DNA from: Neocallimastix lanati (nom. inval.)
Taxonomy: Eukaryota; Neocallimastigomycota; Neocallimastigomycetes; Neocallimastigales; Neocallimastigaceae
Assembly (NCBI GenBank): GCA_016946835.1
Contig: JACVTC010000025.1
Span: 1 to 64,000, forward strand
DNA length: 64,000 nucleotides
Direction of reading: 5' to 3'
Part shown: positions 33,788 through 46,188 of the stretch, one piece after another
How the letters are laid out: each line of letters starts with the position of its first letter
Position numbering within the stretch: the first letter of the stretch is position 1
Notes under the pieces: generated by a model
The model's input: the letters and a program-made list of their open reading frames with translations, nothing else
Databases searched by the model: none
What the model was told of the DNA's origin: nothing
Position numbers and translations under genes: made by a program

Positions 33788-36580
33788 TTAAATTTTTTTT
33801 GGTTCCCAAGATACTTCAGAAAGAGGGTAACCTTTCCACTTAATTAAGTATTGTATTTTACTATAATGTTTTCTTTTGTCTAAAATTTCTTCTACCTCGT
33901 ATTCTTCTTCATCTTTGATTATTATAGGATGTGGAGAAGGTGTTATTCTGTTGAAGTTGTCTTCGTAATTAGGCTCCAAGCTTGATACATGTACAATTGG
34001 GTGAATTCTTAGAGATTTAGGTAAATCTAATTTATAAGAGACTTCAGTTACTTTTTCCAATATTTTATATGGACCTAGTGTTCTTTGTATGAACTTTTTA
34101 TTTCCTTTATGAATGATTAGGGAACTATCAAGCCAAACTTTATCACCCTTTTAAATTTAGGAGGTTTGCATCTATACGTGTTGGCCTGTCTTCTGAGTTT
34201 CTAAGACCATTTTAAAGTTTTCTTTTAATCTCTTTATTAAATATTGAAAATCTTTGGTAAACTCTACAGCACGAGGTACATTAATTTGTTCAGGAATTAA
34301 AGGTGAATGTTTTGAGTGAAAATCATAGTTAAGGAAGAAAGGAGAAAAATCCGAAGATTCTTGAACAGCGTTGTTGTAGCTAAATTCGGCGAAACTAAGG
34401 TAGTTTTTCCAATCAGAACCCTTATAATTTGAAAAACATCTTAGATATTGTTCTACAACGGAGTTTACTCTCTCCGTATGGCCATTGGATTGATGATGAT
34501 ATGGAGATGAAAGTTTGAGATCAATGTTAAGAGATTGGCATACAGATTTCCAAAATTTTGAAGTAAACTGGGAATCTCAGTCAGAAATAATTTCTTCGGG
34601 AGCCATGAAGTCTAAATATATGGTCAAAGAAGGAAGAAGCAGTGTCAATAGCGGAAGGGATAGGAGGGAACATTTTAGTTAATCTATCCACGATAACGAG
34701 AATGCTTGAAAAGCCATCAGATTCTGGTAAATCGGTAATAAAGTCCATTGAAATGGAAGACCAAGGACATTCAATAATTTCAAGAGGATTAAGAAAACCA
34801 TAAGGTTAATGGCGTGAATTTTTTGAGCAACAACAGATATCGCAGTTTGAACATAATTCTTGATATCAGAGGATAAAGAAGGCCACCAAAAATCACGAAA
34901 AGTAAGAGAAATAGTTTTTTTAATACCATAATTACAGCAGTAGGAGAATTATGGAATATTTTCATAATTTGTGTACGGCAACTTGGTGGAACATAAATAC
35001 AGCTATTTAAAAGAAGAAAGTCATTGTTAAGGAAAAATTTATCAATTTGGCTATGGGGAATAGGAGATTTTTTATTATCAAGATAAGTGCATACGTCATG
35101 ATAAAAGGAGTCACATTTATAGCAGTTAGAATTTCATTGTTAAGAGAAGAGATTGAACAAATAAGAACACAAAAATTTCTGGACGAAGGACTGTAATGGG
35201 AATTTCTGAATCATTAGCAGAGTTAACATAATCAGGACGGCGGGAAAGAGCATAAGGTTTACTATTAGAGGAATCGAAACGATACAGGATTTTAAAATTA
35301 AATTCTGAAAGATATAATGAACATCGAACAAGTCTTTGAGTCATTTTTTCAGGTTTCTTATGAAATAAAAGGTTACGATGATCGGAAAAAATAATGAAAG
35401 GAATGTTAGAACCTTTAAGAAGGTGATGCCAATTTTCTAAATCGGTGACAACAGCCAAAAGTTCTTTGTCTTAAATTGGGTAGTTGCGTTCTGAACCTGT
35501 AAGTGATCTAGAAAAGAAAGCTACTGGGTGTAAATGATTGTCTTTAGGAGATTTCTGTGATAGGACAACACCATCAGTAAAGTTAATATAATTTGTTTCA
35601 ACTCCAGTAAAAAAGTTCTCTTTTGGGATAAATAAAAACTGGTGATAATATAAATTTTAATTTAAGAGATTCAAAAGCAGATTGGGTATCAGGAGACCAT
35701 GAAAACTTAATATTCTTTCTTAAAAGAAGATGGAGAGGATGAGCGAGATTATCAAAACCTGGAATAAAATGTCTGTAAAAATTTGCTATAACGAGAAAAG
35801 ATTGAATGTCTTTAACACAAGTAGGAACGGGTCAATTTAAAATGGAGTCGACATTTTTGGAGACTATTTTAATACCTTCAGAGGAGATACGACGAACAAG
35901 GAAATCGATGAAAGGAAAGAAAAATTCGTATTTTTCGAGTTTAGCATATAGTTAAGCTTTCCTGAGGCGAGTTAAAATTTCCTTAACATGCTTAACATAA
36001 GAATTGTAATCTTTAGAGAAGATAATGATATCATCGATGTAGGCATATGCAAATTTTCCAATAACATCTTCTAGAACATCATTAATGAAATGTTGGAAAA
36101 CGACAGGAGCGTTCTTTAGCCCAAATGGCATTACGGTGTATTCTAAATTTCCAAAAATACAAGTAAAAGCGATCTTGTATTCGTCGCCTTCCTTAATTCG
36201 AATGAGATTATATGCCGAGCGAAAATATAATTTAGAAAAGATTTTTGCTTTCCCCAAATGCTCAAGCATATCTTGAATTAGTGGAAGTTGATAGGAATCT
36301 CGAATGGTGATTTCATTGAGTGGGCGGTAGTCAACTACTAATCGGAGTTCTGCATTCTTTTTAAGGACAAAGAATATTGAAGCACCGGCAGGGGATTTGG
36401 ATTTAAAATAAATCCTTTCTTAAGGTTTTCCTTGATATATTTCTCTAAAGCTTTATTTCCTTATCTGTTAAAGGATAGATAGGTCCTTAATGAAGCATTC
36501 CGTTAGATATAATACTTATTTGACAATCATATTGACCATTACCGGAAAACGGAAGGTTCTTCTGGGAATTCTGGAACATT
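33788..36580 (-). pseudogene. Ty3/Gypsy chromodomain element pol (family A), broken
   Basis: Minus-strand pol remnant read across several frames. From its 5' side: RT (about 35700-36450) with VDYRPLNEI- and NLIRIKEGDEY-type segments and an intact YIDD at the active site (YAYIDDIIIFS), but motif A reads FSKLYFRSAY where FSKLDLRSAY is expected, so the first catalytic Asp is Tyr; RNase H (about 35126-35600, FSDHRNLLF, ALSRR); integrase zinc finger and core (about 34200-34960), with an in-frame TGA at 34581-34583 directly after the second catalytic Asp; GPF/Y-type C-terminus and chromodomain (33788-34060, [31 protein letters not shown]). No Gag remains. Several stops look like C-to-T changes. The protein and polypurine tract closely resemble those of 46189..51260, so it preserves the RT/RNase H that the intact element lacks. 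Confidence 0.85.
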
Positions 36581-36599
36581 ATTTGGTAAAGAGACTAGC

Positions 36600-37650
36600 A
36601 TATATTTATAAAATTTGCTATAATAAAATTTTAATAGTTTTATTAAAATATCAATAAAATAATTATAAATTAAAAAATTTATATCATTAATAATAGTAAT
36701 AAATGTTAGTTATATTAATAGTAGTAAATGTAATAATAATATAAATTATTTTTTAGATACATAGATATATGTAAATAATAATTTAAATTTAGAATTTAAA
36801 TAAATTTTAATAAGTATTTTTATTATTATTTTTTATATTAATTTTAATTTTTTATATTTAATTTTTAGTAGAATTTATTGTACCATTATTTTTTATTTTT
36901 ATAAAATAACATATTTTTTTTAATAAATTATTAATTTTTATTTATTATTATATAAATATGAATGTAAATTTTTATTAAAGATTAGAATTAAAAAAATAAA
37001 AAAAATTATTTTAATAATATTTTATTTATTTTAGAATTTAAAATGTGCTAATTAATTATTTTATTTCTAATTATTTTAATTATGATAAAAAAATTATCTT
37101 AAAATTAAAAATATATATATAATTATATTTATTTTTTAAAATATTTTGATTATTTATTTTATATTTTTAATTTTAATGGAAAATCCTATATTTTTAATAA
37201 AATACTCATATAATAACCATTATTTAATAATAAAATAATTTAAAATTATTATATTTTAAATTTCAATAAAATTAATTTAAACAAAATTATAAATCTTTAA
37301 ATGAAATGTTAAAATATAAATAAAATATTTAAAGATATTTTATTAAATCTATTTTAATTTAATTTAAATTTATAATAAAATAGAAAGAAAAAAATTATTA
37401 AAATTTTGAATTAATATTTAAATTCAAATATAGTTATTAATATTTTAAATTTTTACGTTAAATAAAAATTTAATTAAAATAATTATTATTATATTTTTTT
37501 AATTTTAATTATAAGATAGTAATATATTTTATTCAATTATATAAATATAATATAAATTTTTATTTTAAATAAAATATATACTAAATATAATTAATTGTAA
37601 CTATTAATGTATTTTCTAAAATAGTATCTGGATGTGATGTAACACTTTTA
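36600..37650. other. AT-rich spacer between two broken pol remnants
   Basis: About 1 kb of nearly pure A/T with no LTR ends, repeats or open frames that I can support. It separates the truncated 5' end of the family-A remnant from the truncated 3' end of the family-B remnant. Confidence 0.5.
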
Positions 37651-37659
37651 AAATCAATT

Positions 37660-40600
37660 TATTGAAAAACATGTTCTTATGCTAAATCTTCTATTATCTC
37701 TTGGGCCATTTTATCATGTCTGTAGGCTTGCTTAATATCATCCACGAAATTGGTAGCTAAGGCTAAATAACAAGTTTCTCCGTCTACATCGTCAAATACT
37801 ACCAATTTATCGGTTTTCAATAGGCTATCTTTATTAAATTCTTTACTCTATTTCAAATCTTGAGAGGGCATCAGCTTTAACATTCTTTTTCCAAGGTCTG
37901 TATACTATTTCGAACCAGTACGTGGTGAATAGTTCTTGCCATCCGATTTGACTAGGAGTTAATAGTTGTATTTTGGTAGCGAACAACAGATTTCTGTGGT
38001 CACTATAAACAATAATCATGTGCTTCGCACCTTGAAGCAAATGTCGCCATTCTGTAAACGCAGTCTTAATGGCTAATAATTCTTTTTTTTTAATCGAATA
38101 GTTCACTTCAGTATTGCTGAGTGTCTTTGAATAATAATATATAGGATGAAGACTACCATCGTCTCCTTTTCGTGACAACACACCTCCTATCGCGTAATTA
38201 CTAGCATCAAATTCAACGAAGTACTGTTTCTCGTGGTCATGGTAAGCTAGCAATGACGGAGAATAAGCATTTCCTTTAACTCGTGAAATGCGGCCAATCC
38301 TTCATTCCATTCGAATTTCTCCTTCCTCGAAGTCATTTAAAATAGTGGCTTTGCTATTTCTGGGAAGTTTATTACAAAATTTCTATAGAAGTTGCAAAAG
38401 CCTAAGAAGCTTTTCATCTGCTTGATGTTTTCTGATTGTGGCTACTCTGCCACATCATTTATCTTCTCTGGGTCAGTTTCTACACCATCTTTTCAGAACA
38501 CATGGCCTAAAAATGAAATCTTAAGTTTGTGCAATTCATACTTGGATATTTTTGCCACAAGTTTAAACTTAATTAATTTCTTTAGTATGCTTTGAACATG
38601 CTGAACATGTTCCTCTAACTTTTTCGAATATACCACAATGTAATCTAAGTAGACTTTACAGTACTTCCCGATATCCTCACTGAAAACATCGTTCACAAAG
38701 CTTTGGAACACCTCTGGCGTGTTAGTTATACCAAAAGGCATCACAAAATGCTCGAAGTATCAAAACTTGGTTTTGAAGGCTGTCTTGTAATAGTCACTCT
38801 CTCGAACTCGTACCAATTTATAGGAGGATTTAAGATCGAACTTAGAGAACATTACTGCTTCTTTCATAACTTCAAACACTGCATTATTTATTGGGATAGG
38901 ATAGGCGTTACGTTTGGTCCATTGGTTCAGCTTGCAATAATCAATGCATAATCGTATCTCACCAGACATATTGGGCACGAACAATACAGGATATCCAAAC
39001 GGAGATTCTTAATGCCTTATAAACCCTTTGGCTATGTTTTTATCAATATATTATTTTAGCGTCTTTTCTTCTCTAGGACTCGTTGGGTAGATAGCTCTCT
39101 TGTAAATTTGTGCTTCAGGCTCTAACTCGATTTTACAATAATAAGACCTGTGCTCTGGTAGCGTCTCGGCGATTTCCTCATTGAAAGCTTTGGTTAAGTC
39201 TAAGTAATACTTTTCTATAATTTCGATAATTTATATCAGCATTTTTTGCCCCACATTCTTAATTGTCTCAGCTACTGAATCCTCTTGTGTGATCATGGCT
39301 AATTGATCTTTTCCCTGTCTATCTTTTAACCCAACATTTTCTGTAGGGTTTTTATCGATTTCATTCTCCTTAAGATTATTATTTTTCTGCACCTTTAACC
39401 AATCCGCACATTTGTTGTAATCTACTAAGTAATTATAGTAGTCCATTGTGAATTTGATACCTCTCTCATTGTAAAATTGCATTGTTAAATCGTATACCGT
39501 GTCTTTTAATTTATGTTTATCTATAACTTGTTGAATAATCTTTGTAATTCTCGTGGTAGGTTGAATCCCTTTCTCCAAAACTAATTCTTCATCTTCTGCT
39601 ACCTGCATCATGTATATGCTTTCACCTTCACATTATCCAAATAAATATACATCCGGTAGTCCTGGTCTCCTGCCATCTATCTTGTATTCTTTAGGTTGCT
39701 TATCACGGACATCAATATTCCTATAAATCAGGTGTCCATCCATGAACATTGAACCCAAAATAATTGTTCTTGGAATAGCCTCAGCTAGCCTATATCTTGC
39801 GTTAAAATCATACCATTCACTTTAGCAGTACGCAAATAAACAAGCTTAATCTTAATCTTGAACTCATCCGTAACCTGTGGTATCATCACTTTACCTGCGG
39901 CAGTAGTAAACGTTAAGGGACGGTCTTCAGTCTTGAGTCCCATCTATTTCGCCAACTGCGGATTAATCATGTTGATCTGTTATCAGGTATCGTACAGCAC
40001 ATATAAATCTTGGAGCCCATCTTTGATACGAAGATTACTTATTTTGGTTTCTGGCACAAATTCTTCGCACACAGTCCCATCTTGCATCAGAAATAATATT
40101 TTGTTAATCGGATTATTACTACTGGTACGTTAGTTCTTAAAATAATTTTGCCTCTCCTACCGAAATCTTTACCACTATTGTAGTTATAACCATCTTTTTG
40201 TTTTTATTATAAGTATTTTGTTGGGTAGGCTCTTTCATATTTAATTTTCGTTTATTGCTTCGTCGATTGTCTCTGTTCCTCCTTCTTTTGGTTTCGATAT
40301 CATTGGAACGTGTACGCGAGTCCATTATTCAGAGTAGTGGCATGATGGCTATCTTCCTCTCGCGGTTATATTCGTATCTATCTAAATAGTAATCTTTGTA
40401 ATCCGCGATGAAGGTATCTCTTCTCCTTAGACAAGACACATAATCTTCTAAGGTTTGCTTTTCCACAGGCAGGTTGTAGAAGGCTTCTTGAATCGATGAC
40501 CTAACTTGTACGAGCAGCAACCTTTTGATTTCATCTGAGCATGAAGTATTCTGCTAAGCCTATTGAACTCTGATAGATATTAGTAGGATTTACCCTTCTG

Positions 40601-41105
40601 GTGCTTGAGTTTTAGTATGGCAGTTTTAACTTCTTCCATCGTTTGCTCGCTTTTAAATTCCTTTAGCAATTTGTTCATCAACTTTGAGGTTATGGGTCAT
40701 CCCGTTTCTTAAACACTTTGTTCATTTAGCATCATTTCTTAGTAGTTCCTTGTAAATAGTCCTCGAAAAGTACAACATAGCCGTGGGCTCGCTTTTGTAA
40801 TACTTATGGTGTCTACCAAAATACCATTTTAACCTGTCAATAAAGGATTCTACATCCCCAATTTCACTATTAAACATTGAGATGTCACTATCGTACTCCG
40901 CATAGTACGCATCCGTCATTACCACATCTTCCACCGCACTCTCTGTAAATACAGGTAGTGTGGGTATGTGATATTTTCCGTATCTTGTTTCTTTAGTGTC
41001 TATGTGTAGTGGAAAATGTATACTTGTCGGTGTCTGAGCCTTACTTTGAGCTTCCCAAGCTATTTTTCTTAAACGCTCGTATTGTTTGGCATGATTCACA
41101 ACCAT
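37660..41105 (-). pseudogene. Ty3/Gypsy element gag-pol (family B), broken
   Basis: Minus-strand remnant in many frames. Order from 41105 downward: Gag (about 40137-41105; FPLHIDTKETRYGKY, VESFIDRLKWYFGRHHKYY, then a basic segment, no CCHC knuckle seen); protease (~39650-40130), where the active-site D-T-G reads D-T-stop with TGA at the Gly codon; RT (38490-39000) with a good motif A (FSKFDLKSSYKL) but YLDY instead of YLDD in motif C; RNase H (37843-38253; FVEFDASNYAIGGVLS, YSDHRNLLF, KADALSR); and a linker (DDVDGETCYLAL, MAQEI) where it stops. Integrase and LTRs are missing. Its closest relatives are the plus-strand fragments at 56930, 59040 and 61637. Not functional. Confidence 0.85.
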
Positions 41106-41294
41106 CAGTTTAGGAAAATAAATAAATAAAATTGTAAATAAAGAAATAATAAATAATTATAATTAAATAATTATTTAAATAATTATATAATTAATTAAAA
41201 AAGGTTTATTATTTTAAATATTAAAAAAAAAAAAGTTTCTAAGCATTTAAAAGTATATATATTAAAATATTTTATTGAAAAATTTTAATTATTA
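41106..41294. other. Short AT spacer between divergent remnants
   Basis: About 190 bp of A/T sequence between the family-B gag start (minus) and the MULE transposase start (plus). No terminal inverted repeats can be recognised here. Confidence 0.4.
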
Positions 41295-42733
41295 ATGGAA
41301 GACAATATAGAAATTGAAATATGTGAAACAAATCGAGGAAATGAACAAATTATTATTAATAAAAAACACAAATTTAATTTTTCATTTCAAAGGAAAGATA
41401 AATCAAAAATTTATATATGCACTGAATATAAGACTCTAAATAAATGTAAATCTTTAATTATTTTAAATGATAAAAAGGAGGTTTTAAAATATGAAAGTTT
41501 ACATAACCATCTCGAAAAAGAAATTGATGTGTCTATATCAGTAGCAAAGCATAAAATTAAGGAAGAAATTAAGAAAAATTCAATTCCTATGGATATAAAA
41601 CCTAAACTTATATTTAATGCCGTTTCTCAAGAAATGGGACATATATGTCCCCAATATAGTACAATTAGATCCCAAATAATAAGAAATATAAATAAACAAT
41701 TTCCTCCAAAAATAAAAAGTTTTGATGATATTCCCATTGAATCAGAATATTATAAAACTAAAAGAAATAGAAATTTTATGATATTTAAAAATACTGATCT
41801 AATAATCTTTCAATACCATTCCAAACGTATTTATTTTCGAATTATCATAAAAATATATTTGCGGACGGTACATATTATGCAGCACCGAAATTTAGTTATC
41901 AGTTATTTATAACAAGAACTTATGTTGGGGAATTTAATATGTTTTACACTACTTCCATTTCTATATTAAAAAATAAAAAACAATCTACATATGAAACATT
42001 ATTTAAAGAAATAAAAAAAATGCAAATAAATTTAGGAGTAATACATTAATTACTACAATTAATTTTCATTGTGATTTTGAACAAGGTATATCTAATGTCG
42101 CAAAAAAAAGTTTTTCCCAATATAAATATTAAATATTGTGTTTGGCATTACAAAAGATCATTAGAAAAACAAAAAAATATATTATGTTATCATGAAGTGA
42201 AGAATAATAATGATGTATATATTTATTATAAAGTTATTTCGAACTAACCGTTTATAAACCCTAACTATATATTTGATATTTATATTATAATAAAAAGAAT
42301 TTGTCAAAAAAAAAAAAAGTATAATAATTTTCTGCAATTTTTAGAATATTTTAATAAAAATTATTTACTTAAGTATAATGTTAATAATTGGAATTATTAT
42401 GAAAATATAGAGCATTTAACAAACAATGCATCCGAATCTTATAATAGCTACTTAAATATTATATTTCCAAATAAACCTTTATTTTATAAATTAATATATA
42501 TATTAAAAGAAGAAGAAAACTTATCTTATAATGATTATCAAAGGATAACTAAAGGAACTTGGAAAAAAAAGCAAAAAATATTTAGTGCAACTGATGAAAT
42601 TAAAATTTTAATTGAAAATTACAAAAGTAAAGAAATAAATTTATTTTATAATGGATGCAACAGAAATGAATTAGTTAAATTATGGAAAGAATGTTTAATT
42701 GATTTACACGATATAAATATTAATTTAAAATAA
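41295..42733 (+). pseudogene. FLYWCH / Mutator-like (MULE) transposase, frameshifted
   Basis: The first 205-codon frame (41295..41912) carries an N-terminal FLYWCH-type zinc finger (FNFSFQRKDKSKIYICTEY, two Cys, then LHNHLEKE) followed by the helical segment usual before a MULE catalytic domain. The catalytic core continues in other frames: NIFADGTYYAAPKF with the first Asp at about 41864, then INFHCDFEQGISN with the second Asp at about 42073, then CVWH at about 42137 (the C/H motif of MULEs), and a C-terminal segment EHLTNNASESYN near 42415. At least three frameshifts and two stops (for example at 42245) show that the gene is dead. No terminal inverted repeats or 8-9-bp target duplication were found by eye. 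Confidence 0.75.
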
Positions 42734-42865
42734 ATAATCTTAATTTAAAAAAATGCTAGAAAAATAAAAATTTATTTATTTTAAATTTATATTTATAATC
42801 GTTTAAATAATAATTAAATAATCTTAATTTAAAAAAATGCTAGAAAAATACAAATTTATTTACCT
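42734..42865. repeat. 84-bp-spaced direct duplication after the MULE gene
   Basis: ATAATCTTAATTTAAAAAAA followed by TGCTAGAAAAATA occurs at 42734 and again at 42818; the second copy differs mainly by an A-to-C change. The first copy overlaps the last codons of the transposase, so the duplication includes the 3' end of the MULE gene. Confidence 0.7.
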
Positions 42866-44080
42866 ATTGTGTTTATTTAATAATCTTAATAGAAATTATC
42901 TTTTAGTTATTTTTATTAAGTAATTTATAACTAAAACCGATTTATTTGATACTAGATAAAATTTTATTAATATAAATATCAATATTATATAATTAAAAAT
43001 TTTATTAATATCAATATCAATATTATATAATTATAAATTTTATTTTTCATATTAAATAAATATTTTAATTATATAAAAAATATATAATTTAAAATTATTT
43101 TAATTTCTATTATAATTTAATAAAAAAAAACTTTATTAACTTTAATTTTAATATGTGAAAATTAACTATTTAGTATAAAAGTTTTATTGCTAATTAAAAA
43201 TTAAAAAAATATTTATGATTAATTTAATTTCAATTAAATTAATCATAAAATATATATATCACTATTATTATTATTATAAGAAATTTGAAAAAAAAAATAA
43301 AAAAAAATATATATTAATTTTAAGTATAAATATGTTATTAATATATTAATGAATTTGAAATAAAATAATTAAAATGTTATTAGGAAAATATTTATTATTT
43401 TTGTGAAGAGAAAATATATTAATATTTTCAGTATATTAATTATTTATCATTAACCAATTTTTATTTAAATATTTATATTAAGATTGATAAGAATTAAATC
43501 AATATACTCAGGAAATTATATCATTATTAATAAAAATAATTTATTACAAATTTTGTGTTTGATAGATTAAAAATATCAATTCTCACTAGTTTGTAGTTAT
43601 AATCAAAAGTTAAATATTAATCACATTTAATAAATTTTTTAAAAAATATAAATAAAAATAACCTTTATAATAAATAATTTATATATATTATAAAATATTT
43701 AAGATGCAATCTCTATGGGAAAAACTTAAGAACAAGAAAAAGTTAAACCCAAAATAATTTAAAAATTAAATATAAAAGATATAAAGAACACAAGACAGGC
43801 AACTAAATTTGATTCAAAGTTTCTTCAATAATAGATTCCTATACAACATATTCAATAACTTAACTTCTGAAAATGATAACTCTATCACATCCAAGCACAC
43901 AAAAGATTACATTAATTTTAATGCCCGAAATAGTTTATCGTAATGGATATTAGACTTCTGTGCTTCAACGCGCATCACTAGATCTAGAGACGTATAAACC
44001 AATTTTAAGAAATTCAATGAAAATATAATTTTTCCTAATATTAAAACTACTCAAAATACTCAGTAAGACTGAAGTAAATT
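42866..44080. other. Intergenic; right part probably decayed retroelement
   Basis: 42866-43690 is A/T-rich with no gene. From about 43700 the composition becomes more balanced and is continuous with the integrase remnant to its right, but I could not assign a domain before ~44085. Confidence 0.4.
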
Positions 44081-44084
44081 GCTG

Positions 44085-45247
44085 GATAAACGAAAAGATT
44101 ATGCTCGTTCATGCAATATATGTTTAATTCCAAACCTTCCATACACAGGCTATACGATTTTCTAAATCTCTTGACATCCTCAAAATCCTTGGATGTCTAA
44201 TTCAATGTGATATATTACTGATCTACCTAAATCTAATGGTTTCACTAGTATTTTTATTGTTACTGATCGCTTAACTAAAATGTATCACTTAACTTTCTTC
44301 CCAAATGTTCCTTATGCTTCTGATACTATTTCTGAATTCTTCAACTATATTTTCCGTTACTTTATTCGAACCAACATTGTGAAGTAAATTATGAGCCTCT
44401 GTATAAAAGAATATCACCAGTAGAAGCTCTCAATTTACTTTACAATTTTGGATAGCAGTCTGTAAAGGAGTTATCTCTTTAAAATTTCCTTCTACATTTT
44501 ATCGTCAAACTAATTGTTTGACGGAGTTGAGTGAACTCCGTTATTGGGTAATATCTATTATGTTACACAAATATCAAAGGTCACAATTGAATGATTTTTT
44601 TTCTCTACGTAGGAGAATTTATTTACAAGAATTTTTTACAAAAATTTACCAACTATTCGGCTTTCTTTCAAATCATGGTTTTAATATTTGATATTTTCAC
44701 AAAGTCCCTTCAAGTGTAGAAGTCTTAAGAGCTGAAGAAATTGGTAACAATATAACAGAATTTATTAAGGAATTTAAAAATACATTTAATTGACATTCAA
44801 GAAACAAGGAAAATACGCTATTAATCATCATATCGAACAACCTGAATATATGAATAATGATAAATACTAAATAAATTGTATATTATAATTAGAAACTGTA
44901 ATAAAAAGTTTAAGCCAAGAAAGATTGGACTATTTAATGCAATGGGCGAAATATCTTCAATATTATATAAACTTGATTTACTAAAAAAACTATTAGAATA
45001 TATTCTATAATATACATATCCAAATTCAAGGAATATTCTAAATATCATTTTGGAAGAAACCAAAAAGGGCCACCTATTAATATTAATAATTAAAAAGAAT
45101 ATATAGTTGATCAAATATTAGATAAATATTATGGAAAAACACGAAGCTTCATCTAGTGGAAAAGGTATCCACTTTCTGAAGCATCTTGGAATGAAGAAAA
45201 CCTTACCTATTCTGAACTTTTTAAGGAATTTAATAAAAATAATTAAA
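44085..45247 (+). pseudogene. Ty3/Gypsy integrase-chromodomain remnant (family A)
   Basis: Plus strand, several frames. About 44085-44540 encodes the integrase zinc-finger tail and core (ITDLPKSNGFTSIFIVTDRL, then FFPNVPYASDT), closely parallel to [18 protein letters not shown] in the intact element; stops interrupt it throughout. About 45110-45247 encodes a chromodomain end (VDQILDKYYGKT, KRYPLSEASWNEEN, SELFKEFNKNN). Downstream, 45583-45613 matches the polypurine-tract region of family A (GATTCGTCT, then GGAGGAGGAC), so the orientation is plus and a decayed 3' LTR should begin at ~45614. Long decayed; no coding function. Confidence 0.75.
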
Positions 45248-45582
45248 TAATAAATATTTATAACACCTTGAAAATGAATCGCTTATTATTTTATTCTTTT
45301 AATATTGATATTTTATATTAAATAGTTTAAAATCGAATTTTAAATTAAATTTATATAAAATAATTAATTACAATAATTAAAGATTAGTCTTTACATATCA
45401 ATATTAATATATTAAATATATTTTATTATTATTATTATATTATAAAATTATATTATTATATTTTATTAGTAATTAAATTATTATCATATATTATTTTTTT
45501 CAACTTATTTTAAGCATTTAAAAGAAATTTACGCTTTAAATTTTAATTTTTATTTTTCAAACATAATTTTAGTTTAACTTTA

Positions 45583-45613
45583 AGATTCGTCTAGTATCCA
45601 AATGCTGGAGGAG
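45583..45613 (+). other. Relict polypurine tract, family A
   Basis: AAGATTCGTCT followed by TGCTGGAGGAGGAC corresponds to the pre-LTR region at 33539..33574 and 46790..46826. The LTR start TGTAACGAA that should follow is degraded. Confidence 0.6.
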
Positions 45614-45689
45614 GACTATAAAACAAAGTCTAAAGCTTGTAAACAGACGCATGGTAAAATGAAGGCTATAATTAAATATACTCATGTAC

Positions 45690-46183
45690 GTAATTTATAG
45701 TAGAACAGCAAATCTCTTAATTGTTTAAATAATATCATGGTTTAATTTTCGTACATTATTTGTACATTAATTTTATTATTAATTTTTATATTTTATTAAA
45801 TTTGTTTTTTCTTAAATAATTTTATATGTAGTTAATCGGTAGCAGATATTAATAATTATCCAATCATAATGTATAAATAATAATTCTTATAATTCAAATT
45901 GTAACTCACTAGCATTAAAATTAATGTACATTGTATTAATAAGAATATTTTATTATATAATGTTATAATAATTAATTTAGTAAATTTATACTTTTATATT
46001 TTTAAAGTAAAAATTACAAATATTTAGTAGATAAACCACTAATAATATAAAAAAATTTTTTTTTTTGCTTTAAATTGAAATTTTATTCCAAAATTAAGTG
46101 TAGCAGATATATGGTTAAATGATGCTTATCTAATGATTTCATAGTTATAACTTAATATATCTTGCCACAGTAAAAATTTCCAG
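45690..46183 (+). repeat. Degenerate family-B LTR-derived repeats, left part
   Basis: Partial, diverged copies of the first ~200 bp of the family-B LTR: starts resembling TGTAATAGAT at about 45837 (GGTAGCAGAT) and 46099 (TGTAGCAGAT), with shared segments such as TTCGTACATT. The unit beginning at 46099 is split by the 5-kb insertion at 46189 and resumes at 51266. Confidence 0.55.
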
Positions 46184-46188
46184 ATAAC
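46184..46188. repeat. Target-site duplication, left copy
   Basis: ATAAC immediately before the LTR; the same pentamer is at 51261..51265 immediately after the far LTR. Confidence 0.9.
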
